DNA from: Agrypnia vestita
Lineage: Eukaryota; Arthropoda; Insecta; Trichoptera; Phryganeidae
Length of the DNA: 64,000 bases
Direction: 5' to 3'
NCBI GenBank assembly: GCA_016648135.1
Contig: JADDOH010004277.1
Location: forward strand, 25,238-89,237
Shown: positions 10,635 through 22,369 of the stretch, in pieces
Position numbering within the stretch: the stretch's first letter is position 1
Layout of the letters: each line of letters opens with the position of its first letter
The notes under the pieces: generated by a model
Databases searched by the model: none
The model's input: only the letters and a program-made list of their open reading frames with translations
Told to the model about the DNA's origin: nothing
Position numbers and translations under genes: made by a program

Positions 10635-12145
10635 TGTATGCATCACTTTATTAAGTAAATTTTATGGTTTGTGCGACACGTTGATATAGGAGAAAGCGGG
10701 AGGTGCAGCTGATTTGGACCGCAATTGGGATTAAAATCTGCCTATTCTCATCATTTCTGTCCTTTTGTTCCTTTGATCTGTACCTAAATATCAACATCTT
10801 CCACCTTTTGCCGTAAACGCCTAAATATTGTCATTACCGCAAATATAACAATAAGTTTTTTTACTGTCTCCCGATCTGCTTACACCGCAACGATTTGAAT
10901 ATGTCCGCCCCGCTTGATTTGAACGCTTTTTCCACCGCCTTTTAAAACAATTTGTGTTCCCACTCATTTACCACCCGTATCTAGAATTAAGAGTGAAAAT
11001 GAAGATGACTCACAGAGGAGAAATAGCGGCATTCTGTTAATTCCGCTTGTCATTCCCCTCAATTTCCAAAAGGTAAGACTTCATTCCTTTTGTAGTCTAA
11101 TTAATGCCGTTTATCTTGGGTCTGTTTTTTCCTCCGTCACACAAACATATCGCGAGCACACATTTTATTTTATTTTTAGTAACATTTTTTGTTGTTTCTG
11201 TCCCACCAAAGTTATAACCAAAGTTTTATTAGAATAATATATTATAATAAATACAGAATATTTAGTAAATAAATAAATTGGCCTAACATGTGTATAAGAT
11301 GAAAGTTTTCTGCAAACATTTTTGTTTTTATTTAAAATTTTATGGCTTTACCGTATTTCGCAGGGTTCCTAAGGACCTCTGCGCCAGTTTCATTCCTCGG
11401 AATTCATTATTTACGAATTGAGTACATCACGTTTTGGTATAAAGTGCTCCGAGTCAGAACACAGTGGAAAAAAGCAACAAGTTCACTTTTGAATAGTATT
11501 TTTTATTGGTGCCACTTTCTCCGTTATGTAATAAAGAAGTTCAAACTTCACAATTCCCATAACACATTATTATTTCAATGAACAGAAATATTTTGTTGGG
11601 TTTTTTTAATATAGATTCGAACGGGAATACATATCACATTAATAAATTTACTTTTAATTTAATTAACTTTTATTTTTATTTAATTTACCCTGTATGGAGC
11701 CCACCTTAAATTCTTAATCCTTTTTAATAAGAAATTAAGTGCATGTTGGTATTTAGTTAGAGTAACACGCATGTGAAAAGTATTCTGTGAAGGTGTTAGT
11801 GTGTAAATAATTAATTAGTTGTGTGTAGTGATATTAAAATGCTAGTGTGGTGATTCTCCTGTCGAAGAGACAGGTTACGTCTTAAAACCGGTAGACAAAA
11901 AAGTAATGTTTAATGGTTATATACTATTATAAATAACATTTTGATGCATTTGTGTATATTAAAATCTAAAAAATTCATTTAACACTTAAGTGTTTTAAGT
12001 ACACAAAACATTTAAGTGACGGGTATCGTGTTTGATATTTATTAAATAATAAAAATATTTATTAAATACTAATCGCACTACATTCAAACACTAAATATAC
12101 AATACACATAAATGTACATGTAAAATATACTAAAATGCAAAAATA
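10635..12145. other. Intronic sequence, no gene seen
   Basis: 10690-11160 is less AT-rich than its surroundings and has no relative in this window. It is a candidate for conserved intronic DNA, but nothing shows function. The rest is AT-rich and featureless. Confidence 0.45.
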
Positions 12146-12290
12146 CATGTTACTAGAGCGTGCCGAAGACAGTTGTAATTGGGATAATGGGCATAGTCTT
12201 CATTTATAATGTGTTATTATTACAGTATCATGTATCTATTATCCTGTTAGTGTCTCTAATAAATAAAAAAATAATAAAGAAAATATGTAT
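12146..12290 (+). mobile_element. LINE 3' tail (second copy of the family at 342-485)
   Basis: Contains gtaattgggataatgggca, tatcctgttagtgtctcta and an ataaataaaaaaataataaa tail, matching 342-485 in order and spacing. No coding sequence remains upstream. Confidence 0.55.
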
Positions 12291-12979
12291 CTAAAAAAAT
12301 TAAATATGTTTTTCGGGTAGGTACTTGGCTGATTTTTAATGTGCGCTTATGTATAAGCACAACTTACATGCAGTAGTTATATTCGTGTTCGAGAAACACG
12401 GCGATATTGAAAGTAACGCTAGAAACTTGGTGGCAATGAATTATGGTAAGTGCAACTCGTATAGGGAAAAAAATTAAACTGAATTAACAAGCGTTATTTC
12501 AAAAAGAAAAATTGCTTTTGATCTTCTTTTCTGAAGTTTAGGTGTGGGAGGTAATATCCGATACTATTCATCCTATTTTAAAAATTCTTTTACAAATATT
12601 TAGAACAGACTTTCAGAGTGGACAAAGGCTATTTATTATCCCGTTAAAATAAGAGGAGTTTTCGTGGTGACCTATTTTACAACAAATGTCGATGAAAAAT
12701 GGTCGAGCGATGCGTTTTTTACAAACGCTGCCTTAACGGTTAGATATATTCAAATACATTCTATAGTTCTATAAAAGTTCTATAAAAAAAGTCCGCAACG
12801 ACATATATCTATATGTTAAGGTTAATACACAAATTTATGAAATATGACTAAAAGTTAATAAAAATCTACTAAAGCTAGTGTATAATATTCTTGATTCATG
12901 TTCTGTCCAAAAAGAACCTATTCGTTCAATAATTCTGTGTCCATTTTTCAGGCTTGTTTTAAGAAACATATCCTATTAT

Positions 12980-13193
12980 CAGGGCATGCAGTGAGAACTT
13001 CGAAGCATGACATTTACATCAGTATATATTATGAGAAAAATATCTAATTAAAAGGTACCTATATCTCGTCACATTCCAATCACGATTATTATCATACACA
13101 GATTTTAATTTAACATTATATTCTATATTTTATGTTTTTTCCAAAACATATGTCTGCATAAAAGTCATGTTTCAATGTTCTCACTGCACGCTC
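12980..13193. mobile_element. hAT-type MITE, shortened relative of 3609-4063
   Basis: The left end cagggcatgcagtgagaac and the right end, inverted, ggagcgtgcagtgagaac match each other and the 455-bp element. The following cgaagcatgacat / ttgaaacatgactt also match. About 215 bp long. The target duplication is too eroded to call. Confidence 0.65.
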
Positions 13194-13699
13194 CTCCCTA
13201 ATTTATAAATTTGAGAGAAATCTATTGAGCTATAAATTATTGGCTGAGTCCTATTAAGTCGCTGTCTTAAATTAATTTACATTTCGCTTATTTTATTTTA
13301 TCTTGTTGGGTGGTAATTTCACTGCATGTAAACGAATGGGGTTTTATTCTAGTCTTTACTGTTTAATGGGGTATCGTAAATTATTGTCTATATAACATAC
13401 CTAGACCTTAAGAAAGTGAAACGCCAGATAATTGATCCCTTGCCAAAATATGTTTTACGATAGACAGACAATTATTCGGAGCTAATTGGAAATATTGAGA
13501 TTGATAAAAGGGTATCTTATAAATATATTTAAAAGCTATGAGTGCCCATGTAAATATTTTTAGAATTATTATTATACTATGTAGTCTCTAAGTTTATTTT
13601 CGTTTTTACAAATAAGATAATTTATTTGTAATCAAACATAATAATTTGGTTGTCTGTCCATCTGTCCCCGTAACTTCTTGTAACATCCGTAATTTCGTT
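13194..13699. other. Intronic AT-rich sequence, no gene seen
   Basis: Nothing recognised beyond the possible tail of the neighbouring minus-strand SINE at 13600-13700. Confidence 0.5.
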
Positions 13700-13805
13700 A
13701 TAATTCACGGCTACAAAACGGCCAGAGATGGGGCTTGAACCCCGGGCTACCAAACCGTTACCGACCGTTTCACGCATGTTGCCACGGCCGCCATTCCGTG
13801 GAGCG
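13700..13805 (-). repeat. tRNA-derived SINE head
   Basis: On the minus strand an A-box-like word (tggcggccgtggcaacatgc) is followed, about 45 bp later, by a perfect B box (ggttcaagccc). This is the pol III promoter layout of tRNA-derived SINEs. The acceptor stem does not close well, so it is not called a tRNA gene. Confidence 0.6.
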
Positions 13806-14070
13806 CCAAAAATATGTTATAAATATATACTAGGAGCAAAGACGCGAACCAATGTTTGATCTTTTTTTATATATAATTTTTTTTTATAAAAAGATTAAAG
13901 AAAAATTGTTTAATGCACAACAAAATATATTAATGCATTAATTGTATTATACTACTGAGGTCATCCAGCAACAATTATTGCACACACGGTTAAAAATAAG
14001 CCACACGAAGTATACTAGCAATAACCACACGTTGATCTTAATTTAGCTTAATCTATAATAAAAAACTAAC

Positions 14071-14380
14071 CTATAAAAACCAAGTTTTTATTATACTCCC
14101 TTTCAGGTTTCGTACCAACTGCACGCATCGGGGTCATTACTCATATGTATTGATTCCAATTCGAAAAAACATTAAAATTTAGAAAAATCCAAAATTTCAG
14201 TATAATTATTTAAAAAATTTAAACAAAAATTTGTTAGATCATTTTTATCATCGCCACGAGTTTGCCTGCAAAGTTTCAGCTCGATTGGATTACGGGAAAA
14301 GGGTTAAAAATCGATCCAAACTTTTTCCGGCAGACAACAAACCGCAGACGCTACGAGTTAAAAGAAAGGGAGTAAAATTG
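14071..14380. mobile_element. MITE, copy 1 of a two-copy family
   Basis: Shares with 36694-37118 the start ataaaaaccaagtttttatt followed by actccctttc, the internal gcaaagtttcagctcgattg and cgccacgagt, and the end gggagtaaaatt. Start and end are inverted versions of one another (atactccctttc / gaaagggagta), marking terminal inverted repeats of about 20 bp. No coding capacity. Confidence 0.65.
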
Positions 14381-15020
14381 TAAGTACTCTGTTATTTTAT
14401 ATAGACTTACAAGTTTCATAAACCCAGTGGAGAATTCTCTGACCAAAATACTGCCTGTGAAAATTCGGCCCTGACTGTTACATTATTCGAATACTTTCAT
14501 GTTCTTCCAAAGTTATAACGGCCTCGAGGCTTTCCTCGCTGTACGCCATGTTTATGACTCTTGCCGCAAGTATTTCGAATATTTTATTCAAGTCATTTAA
14601 CTCGGCTTCAGTAATGAAATTCAAAGATATAATTTGTTTTTACTAGTCTAGAGTTAAACAATTAAATTAAATAAAACAGAATTTTATTAATACGTGTAGC
14701 CTGTCATTTTGGATCGTAACTGTACATCTATTTTAAAATGTAAGACGTGCAACAAGTAAAGTGAGGTAAGAGGAAACCTTCTCAGAATTTATAGTCAATT
14801 CCACAGGTTCCACACACTTAGCAATATTGAACGTTTTTGACATTATCCTTCTTCGTTGCAATTTAGAAGGATCCAATTTTCTATACTTGATTGTCTTCTA
14901 AACATTGTTTTTGGTTGGATTTAGGCTAATTTAAAGTGGGACTCAATTAATTATTTTTTCTATTTAAAAAAAACACATTTTATTGCGAGGCATTGATATT
15001 TAAAAAAAAAAAAATCCGAA
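14381..15020. other. Intronic AT-rich sequence, no gene seen
   Basis: No recognised feature. An A13 run at about 15002-15014 lies immediately upstream of the SINE head and may be the tail of a lost element. Confidence 0.5.
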
Positions 15021-15034
15021 CGTGGCCCGACTAC

Positions 15035-15200
15035 GGCGCTCGTATACTACCAGTGGGCATGATACTGGCGTCTCACATCGAGGGTTCCGGGTTTGATTCG
15101 CGGTGAGGTCACAATTTATGTATGTGATTTGCTCAAGCCAAGGTATTTTTGTGATGTATTTCTCTTTAATAATTGGGACTATTGGACTGTGAAGCGTAAA
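15035..15200 (+). repeat. tRNA-derived SINE head
   Basis: accagtgggcatgatactgg resembles an A box and gggtttgattcgcgg a B box about 35 bp later. The downstream body has no match elsewhere in the window. Confidence 0.45.
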
Positions 15201-15644
15201 AAAACAACATATCTTAGAAATATAGGTATAACAATTTTATTTCATTCAGAAATGTATAATTTATATCGGAAATATTCCAGATTAAAATAAATAAAAAGAT
15301 TGATTAATCCTAGCACCACCCAGCGTACATTACTCAAAGATATTTGGTATTCATTGTAAAAAACAAAGCTGATAGCTTTTTGAAAACGGAGAAATGGATG
15401 TATCATTTACATTAGACTCAATATATGTGTGTCACAAGTTGTTTATGATCTCAAGGCTAAATTTGTATCGCTGTTATCCGAAAAGGTAATGAAAAATTCT
15501 GGATTCTTATTCCGGTAATATTTTAAGAAAGATCGATTTTATATTTTGTCTAGATTTTATCTGTCTTTATCTTTCAATACATGTGTGATGTAATATTGGT
15601 CTTCTAAACAAATTATTAATTAAAACTTACAAAGTATTATATAA

Positions 15645-15700
15645 TATTCCTCTCTAAGCACAAGAGTTATTCTCTTTTTGGAGAGGTACAGCGAAAAAAA
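15645..15700. repeat. Hairpin repeat, pair member with 20285-20332
   Basis: cctctctaagcacaagag ... ctttttggagaggta can fold as a stem. The locus at 20285-20332 has the same plan (cctcaccacacattagaat ... ctttttggtgaggta) with compensating stem bases (ctct/agag against cacc/ggtg). Both are followed by gaaaaaaa. Nature unknown. Confidence 0.4.
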
Positions 15701-15724
15701 CTATGTGTTAATTATAGTTTTAAT

Positions 15725-15772
15725 AGACTAGAGTAAAATAGTATAGTAAGACTAGAGTAAAATAGTTTTAAT
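15725..15772 (+). repeat. Two-unit tandem repeat, about 24 bp
   Basis: agactagagtaaaatagt occurs twice in tandem, just before the LINE remnant. Confidence 0.8.
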
Positions 15773-15789
15773 ATCGAAATACACCAGCT

Positions 15790-17963
15790 ACAAAACCATC
15801 ATACTAGGTGACTATAATCTTCCAAACAAAGTGGTCATCTAACGAAGACGGCGTCATTACAAATGAATGTGAAAATGATCGTGCGCGTGTGATTCTAGAT
15901 ATGGTGAACTATCTAAACTTATATCAGCATAATTTTGTCTACAACATCAATAACCGCCTTCTCGACTTTGTATTCTCAAATCAAGCAAACATTTCAATCG
16001 TAAAATCCATCGATCAATTGCTACCAGTTGATGATCATCACCCTCCATTACATATCAAATTAAGTACTCTATGTCCCAAACCTATACAGCAAGAATCCTC
16101 TCTTAACTTTCAAAAGGGAGATTTTGAATCCATAAATCAGCACTTATCCATCATAGATTGGTCATTCCTATGTGATATCAATATCGATCAATCTCTCGAA
16201 AAACTTTATTCAATTTTCCAAGATACAATAAACTCTCATGTTCCACATTTTACGCCCAAACCTAATGTATATCCAAAATGGTTTACGAGTGATTTGATAG
16301 AACTAATTAAACTAAAAAAATCCCTACATAAAAAATTCAAAGACAGTCGTTCAGTCGAAGACTACATTCAATTTAGTAAAACTCGGGCAGAGTGTAAAAA
16401 TATTTTAAAAATATGTTACAGATAACACATTAACTATATTGAAAACAGTGCCTTAAAATCCAAAAATCTTTGGAAGTATATAAAAAAACTTAACCAAAAC
16501 AGTAACGAATTTCCATCTGAAATGTACCTGGACAATCACGTAGCCACCAATACAGAAAATACTGTTAACCTTTTCGCAGACTTTTTCCAAAATGTTTACG
16601 ACCTAGACACACCTGTTAATAACATACCTTATCACAATTTCAATAACAACATGTATCTATATAATTGTCTCATTACATTTGAATCCTGTAAGAAAAAGTT
16701 AGTATCATTGGATACTAATAAATCTGCAGGACCGGATAACATTCCACCGATATATCTAAAACAATGTGCCCCTGTGCTTGCTCGACCCCTTGCTCAATTT
16801 TTCAACTACCTGATTTCTTCTAAACAGTTTCCTCTACGTTGGAAAACAAGTTTTATCACTCCTATCTTCAAGAAGGGAAGCGAATCTGATGTCAAAAACT
16901 ATCGCCCAATTTGTATACAATCAGTACTCCCTAAAATATTCGAATCCTTGGTACTGGACCAAATATATCCAGAACTTCTCAAAGTGATAGGCAACATGGT
17001 TTCGTTAAAGGTAGAACAACTTCCACAAACTTACTTATCTATCAGGAGTACATATTTGAAAGTTTCACAAACAAACGTCAAGTTGACAGCATTTACACGG
17101 ATTTTTCAAAAGCTTTTGACAAGGTTTCTCATACAATCCTTCTTAAGAAACTTCACTCCTTAGGCGTAACTGACCCACTACATAAATGGTTTGCAAGCTA
17201 TTTGACTAACAGGAAACTTCACGTAAAAATAAAATCCTGTACATCCCGAGCTATCCTAGCCACTAGTGGTCTACCACAAGGTAACCATCTTGGACCCGCA
17301 TTATTTCTTGTATTTATCAACGATATTGTCGAATGTTTCGATAATGTTGAAATTTTACTTTTTGCGGATGATATTAAAATTTTCAAGGAAATATCAGATG
17401 TGAGTGACTGCCTTACACTCCAATCTAACTTATACAAATTAAACGATTGGTGCATCTCTAACAACCTATTTTTAAATGTTGATATGTGTAAATCACTATC
17501 CTTCTGCAGAAATAAATCTCCCATTTCCTTTTCGTATTCAATAAATAATACAAACCTAGAAAAAATAACAGAAATCCGTGATCTTGGTGTCATTTTTGAT
17601 CATAAACTAGAATTCAAAAGTCACATCAACTTTATTACGAGTAAAAGTATGAAAACCTTAGGTTTCATACTTAGATCAATACAGGACTTTGAATCAATTA
17701 ATGTAATAAATCTCTTATATTGGTCTTCTTATATCTTGGTCCGTAGTCAGTTGGAATACAATTCCATCATTTGATCTCCTTTTTACAGGGTTCATATAAA
17801 AAATATAGAAAGGGTACAACGTAAATTCCTAAAATTTATAAATTTTAAGCTTCATATTCCGATCGACCAAATAAACTACAAATATTTGCAAACTAATCTT
17901 AATCTCCTAACCTTGGAAGATCGAAGAAAATTAACAGATTTAATATTCCTTTTTAAAATATTA
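15790..17963 (+). pseudogene. Jockey/CR1-type LINE, ORF2 part before the mariner insertion
   Basis: 5'-truncated non-LTR retrotransposon ORF2. It begins inside the endonuclease (IILGDYNLPN at about 15793-15831, and the catalytic DHHP word at about 16035). The reverse transcriptase follows: SAGPDNIPPIYLK, ITPIFKKGSE, NYRPICIQSV, then after a one-base frameshift near 16990 QHGFVKGRTTSTNLL, YTDFSKAFDKVSH (motif A Asp), TSGLPQGNHLGPALFLVFIN, and LLFADDIKIF (motif C, intact FADD). Breaks: a frameshift near 15830, TAA at 16423, a frameshift near 16990, and TGA at 17772 where Trp is expected. After that the frame continues (SPFYRVHIKNIERVQRKFL) to LIFLFKIL, where the mariner has landed. Clade is judged by style only. 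Confidence 0.88.
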
Positions 17964-19241
17964 GGTCCTTACATATGAAATTGGCGTTTTGCGGTCCTGG
18001 CAAATTTGATCTCAAATATCTTCTCTTTGGTTAGGAATTCCAAATCCAAATTTATACAGCTATTTACTCATGTATTTGTGTTTTGAAAATTATAATTCAT
18101 TTGTTTTTTCCTCAATTGTTTTTTCTTTGCGTCACTCAGTTTACAAAATGAAAAACTTGAAATATCGCGTTATTTACGAGTACGAGTTCCACCGTGGCAC
18201 CAGTGCTGCAGAAACGGCTCGAAGGATTAATTATGTGTATGGCGACGGTGCCGCAAAAGAAAACACAGTGCGTTTTTGGTTCCAACGTTTTCGTTCTGGA
18301 AATTTCGACCTGCAGAACAAGCCCCGTGGACGGCCGGAGACCAAAGTTGATAATGAAGAATTGAAGGCTATTGTGGAAGCGGATCCATCGCAAACCACAT
18401 CCGAGTTAGCTGCAGGCTGCGGTGTTAGTGATAAAACTGTTTTAATCCACTTGAAGCAAATTGGTAAGGTGAAAAAGCTTGAATGGTGGGTACCTCACGA
18501 TTGAGTGAAGCAAATCAACAAACGCGCGTTGACTGCTGCGTTGCATTACTCAACCGGCACAATAATGAAGGGATTTTAAATCGAATCATTACCTGTGATG
18601 AAAAGTGGATCCTGTACGATAATCGGAAGCGCTCATCGCAATGGCTGAACCTGCCGAACCAGCCAAACCATGCCCCAAGCGAAAATTGACTCCAAAAAAG
18701 TTACTTGTGAGCGTTTGGTGAACTAGTGCTGGTGTCGTTCACTACAGCTTTCTTAAATCTGGCCAGACGATTACGGCAGATGTCTATTGTCAGCAACTGC
18801 AAACCATGATGGAAAAGCTAGCTTCTAAACAACCGAGGCTGGTTAATCGCTCTAGGCCACTGCTGCTTCATGATAACGCTAGACCACACACTGCACAACA
18901 GACGGCTACCAAATTAGAGGAGCTTCAATTGGAATGTCTAAGACATCCACCGTACTCTCCGGACCTTGCCCCAACAGATTACCATTTTTTTCGAAATTTG
19001 GATAACTTCTTGCAAAGGAAAAAATTCAACTCCGATGGGGCAGTCCAAACCGCCTTCAAAGATTTTATTGATTCCCGTCCGAATGGTTTTTTTAGTAAAG
19101 GGATCGATGAACTACCTATGAGATGGCAAAAGTGCATAGATAGCAATGGTACATACTTTGATTAAATAAATATATTATAATAAAAAAAATCGGCTTTATG
19201 TTCCTCCCATACTAAACGCGAATTTCATATGTAAGGACCTA
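17962..19241 (+). mobile_element. Mariner element (1,276 bp plus TA duplication)
   Basis: The element spans 17964-19239. The terminal inverted repeats are ggtccttacatatgaaatt (19 bp identical at both ends), one mismatch, then gcgttt. It is flanked by TA at 17962-17963 and 19240-19241, the target duplication of Tc1/mariner. Removing the element and one TA restores the interrupted LINE reading frame. Length is normal for mariner, so it is structurally complete but coding-dead. Confidence 0.96.
18148..19165 (+). pseudogene. Mariner transposase, cecropia-type (DD34D), inactivated
   Basis: Cut-and-paste transposase of a mariner. N-terminal paired-type DNA-binding region (YRVIYEYEFHRGTSAAETAR, FWFQRFRSGNFDLQ, ETKVDNEELKAIVEADPS, HLKQIGKVKKLEWWVPHD). 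Catalytic region has ITCDEKWILYDN (first Asp), LLLHDNARPHTAQQT (second Asp), HPPYSPDLAPTDYHFF (third Asp, 34 residues after the second), and the usual end KCIDSNGTYFD with TAA at 19163. The wording is close, from memory, to Hsmar1/SETMAR, hence the cecropia subfamily. It is broken by a one-base deletion near 18502, a frame change near 18680 and a TGA in place of the second Trp of the VWW motif near 18720. All three catalytic Asp codons are still there. Confidence 0.95.
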
Positions 19242-19905
19242 ATATTACACTCAAATTTCGACTGTTGCAAATTCCTGAATAGTATTAATTTTAAAGTTTC
19301 TAACCGTAGGACCCGCCAAAACGTGCTGTTTTATTGTGACAATTCGGACACAAACTATCGTTCAAATTCTAGCATACCTCGGATGCACAAACTGGGCAAT
19401 GAACTACCTACATATGTCGACATTTTAAATCTATCTCTCTCAAAATTTAAAAAAATCATTATATGATCATTTCTTTTCAAAATATTAAATTTTTATATAA
19501 TGTCTTAAATTTTTTATATATACCTGGCTATTCAAATTTAATATTGCTATATTATCGGTGAGTAAAAATTTCTGAGATCACTACTTTACACTTTTTTGCA
19601 TATATACTTTTTTTACATATATGTCTAACCTCATTATGTTTAAACTATGTATATATACTTTTTTACATTTATACCCTTTATTTTTCTTTTACTACTTTAC
19701 ACTTTTTTGCATATATACTTTTTTTTACACATATGTCTAACCTCATTATGTTTAAACTATGTATATATACTTTTTTACATTTATACCCTTTATTTTTCTT
19801 TTACATTTAATCGTTTGTTGTATTTTAATTATGTATAAACCTGTTGTAAAAGGCTATTAAGCCGTATAATTAATAAAATAAATAAAATAAAATAAATAAT
19901 AAACT
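19242..19905 (+). pseudogene. LINE C-terminus and 3' UTR after the mariner insertion
   Basis: Continuation of the LINE at 15790-17963. The restored frame reads NFDCCKFLNSINFKVSN, RRTRQNVLFYCDNSD, SSIPRMHKLGNELPTYVDIL and LSLSKFKK, then one extra A in an A-run shifts the frame before the expected stop at 19486-19488. This is the usual non-LTR C-terminus. The 3' UTR contains a tandem duplication and ends in an (AATAA/AAATA)n tail at about 19870-19905, just after ggctattaagccgta. Confidence 0.85.
19580..19802 (+). repeat. 111-bp tandem duplication in the LINE 3' UTR
   Basis: actactttacacttttttgc starts at 19580 and again at 19691. The two units are nearly identical, so the duplication is recent relative to the LINE. 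It creates a hydrophobic-looking open frame that is not a gene. Confidence 0.93.
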
Positions 19906-20690
19906 GTATCTTATATTAAACAAATAAAAAACACAAAATGTACCATTCTCTTTTGGTTCTGATACGAGTTGTTCGTGGGAGATACTGTCGAGTACTTTCC
20001 ACGAATCGACGAGGAAGCCTGTACAATAACTTGACTTGTTCAATTTATTTTGTATGATAGAGAATGTTTTGCGGTTGCGGCTTGTGTGCATATTCCCCCA
20101 GTGAAACGGAATGGGTTCTCATTCATTGTAGAATTGTCTTTCGTGATTGAGTTCGGTCTCTTTTGACTGCTTATTCTATATATTGTATTATTAATTCAGA
20201 TTTTTGATATATTAGATAAATAATATATTACCTTTCTCATTGTCTAATAAATGAGATTACCTACCTATATGATTGTAAGTAGTTATCCCTCACCACACAT
20301 TAGAATTATAATTCTTTTTGGTGAGGTATATACATAGAAAAAAATTAATTGTATACATTTAGGTATCACTGTAATAAAATATTATATATATTATTACTTA
20401 AATAAATATAAAAAATTGAAAAAGTGCATTTGAAATATTGTTTTTTCAAACACATCCTGTACCTGTTGCTTTTATACCATGCAATGATCGAATCATTATT
20501 TAACTACAAACATTTCTAAAAAAAGAATTATTGAAAAAAGTAGAGATGGCCCAACAAATTATCCATAATAAAATGATTTTTTTTAAACTCTAGATAGTAA
20601 AATAGATAGTGAAGTACTTTCAGCTGAACGCAGTGAATGGTCATGATTAGATAGAAAATTAAATTTAGACTTCGGGTACCGAGGTATTAT
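19906..20690. other. Intronic AT-rich sequence, no gene seen
   Basis: Contains the hairpin repeat at 20285-20332 described with its partner at 15645-15700. Nothing else recognised. Confidence 0.5.
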
Positions 20691-20695
20691 GTATA

Positions 20696-21218
20696 CAGGG
20701 TTATTTGGAAAACATTAATAACCTCGCAGGACTACACTCCTGCCTTGATTATGAGTCGAAAATGTTCAAGCTATCATGACCTAATATCAATAGTTATGGA
20801 GATATGTGACATCAAAGTTTGCATTTTTTTTTCAATATTTCTGACTTATTTTTTGTAAAACGTTGGACCATCATTACAGTAACTAATATCAATTACGAAA
20901 AATTCATTTGTTTCAATACAAATTAAATAAAATGATTAAAACCCTGAGAAATTCCAATTGGAATGTTTTCTAATTGGAATTCGAAGGTTTTTATCTTTTT
21001 ATTTGACTTGTATTAAAGGGAATGAATTTTTCATACTCGATATAAGTTACTGTATTTATACTCCAACGTTTTACAAAAAATAAGTTGGAAATATTGGAAA
21101 AAAATGCAAATTTTGATGTCGCATATCTCCTTAACTATAATAGCTTGAACATTTTCGACTCATAATCAAGGCAGGAGTATAGTCCTGCGAGGTTATTAAT
21201 GTTTTCCAAATAACCCTG
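20696..21218. mobile_element. Long fold-back MITE (523 bp, TA target)
   Basis: The ends are cagggttatttggaaaacat at both sides (inverted), flanked by TA on each side. The arms stay complementary for well over 200 bp (cctcgcaggacta; ttgattatgagtcgaaaatg; tgacatcaaagtttgcattt), so almost the whole element is one giant hairpin. One arm of another copy is at 1-90, and relatives lie at 10158-10634 and 22370-23185. Confidence 0.9.
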
Positions 21219-21990
21219 TATATTTAAAAAAATAAATAAAAAAATTCAATTTCTCTCTAATTAATCTAATTTTTTTTTTACTTCAGGAATTTATTTTCAT
21301 TTAGCATATTCAATCGTACGAGTATGTCGATAATAATACATCTTTCTATTTTACATTTTGCTTTTAATAAATAAAATGCCGAGGAAATTAGTGCGCGAAA
21401 AAGAATTAATATTTTTCAAGGACGTAGTCTGGCACGTTTGCCACCTCCGCCAAAGGAGTTAAGTTGAATACCTTGCGATATCCTTGTCCCTACCAGGCAT
21501 AATCCTGTGCCTCGCTAATCCCAGGGTTGCGATGTAAACTCGAAACTTCAGAAACTCTACGGTCCCTGCAGGCTTCATTCGTCCTGGATAAACTATGCGT
21601 ACCACTACAAAGAACATTCTGGAATGCAAATAGACGCCAGCTTTCAAAATGCTTCGCCTACGTTTACACATTTATTTATTTAACATTATACAAATGTGTA
21701 GAAAGTTTTTACTTTTCTGTTTATTGAGTAGTAATTTTTGTAATTTGAGTTAGGCAGGAAATGTAGTTAAATGAAAAGAAATGATAAGTATTATAGACAT
21801 ATATAGATTACCGATCTTCAATTAACAATTTATTTGTACTCAACCCTGGTCTACTTTTTTATCTAATTAACATAATTTTATTTTAAGAGACATAAAGATA
21901 TTTTCGTAGTACCTACTTATAATTAATACAAGCAAAAAAATAGTCATGTCTCTCCGATTAAGAATGTCTGCAGCAGGTATACTAGAAAGT
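21219..21990. other. Intronic sequence with a less AT-rich patch
   Basis: 21420-21640 is richer in GC than its surroundings (tggcacgtttgccacctccg; ggtccctgcaggcttcattc) and has no copy elsewhere in the window. Both strands have open frames of about 66-70 codons with no motif. It may be conserved non-coding DNA or an old unrecognised insertion. Confidence 0.4.
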
Positions 21991-21993
21991 AAT

Positions 21994-22140
21994 TTTTTAT
22001 TTATTATTTATTTATTAATTAACGCCCTGTAGAGCTTTTACAACACATAAGTAGAGTGTACATTAACAGAATATAAGTAATGTCTAATATAATAATACAC
22101 ATTAAAAAACAGAAATATCATTAAAAACAAAAATAATTAA
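21994..22140 (-). mobile_element. LINE 3' end
   Basis: On the minus strand the sequence runs tgttgtaaaagctctacagg, then gcgttaattaataaataaat and more (AAATAA) units. This is the usual 3' tail of an insect non-LTR element. No coding part seen. Confidence 0.5.
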
Positions 22141-22369
22141 GAAAACTCAAAACAGACAATAAAAGAATGTTGTAAATGATGACATATGACAGGTACACAT
22201 AAAAAACAAGTTGCTTTCAATATGTAGAAGCTAGAAGTTTCAGTATACACAAGGAACGCTTAATGAAAGGTATTTATTTATATTGGAACCAAAGAGGTCA
22301 CAGTAGCCAAAGAGATACATCCATCCATTCACGTACCGACGACACTACTAGTTATACGCAGCTAGTAGC

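Noticed and set aside
19647..19838. 63-codon hydrophobic frame
   Set aside because: Lies in the duplicated AT-rich LINE 3' UTR.
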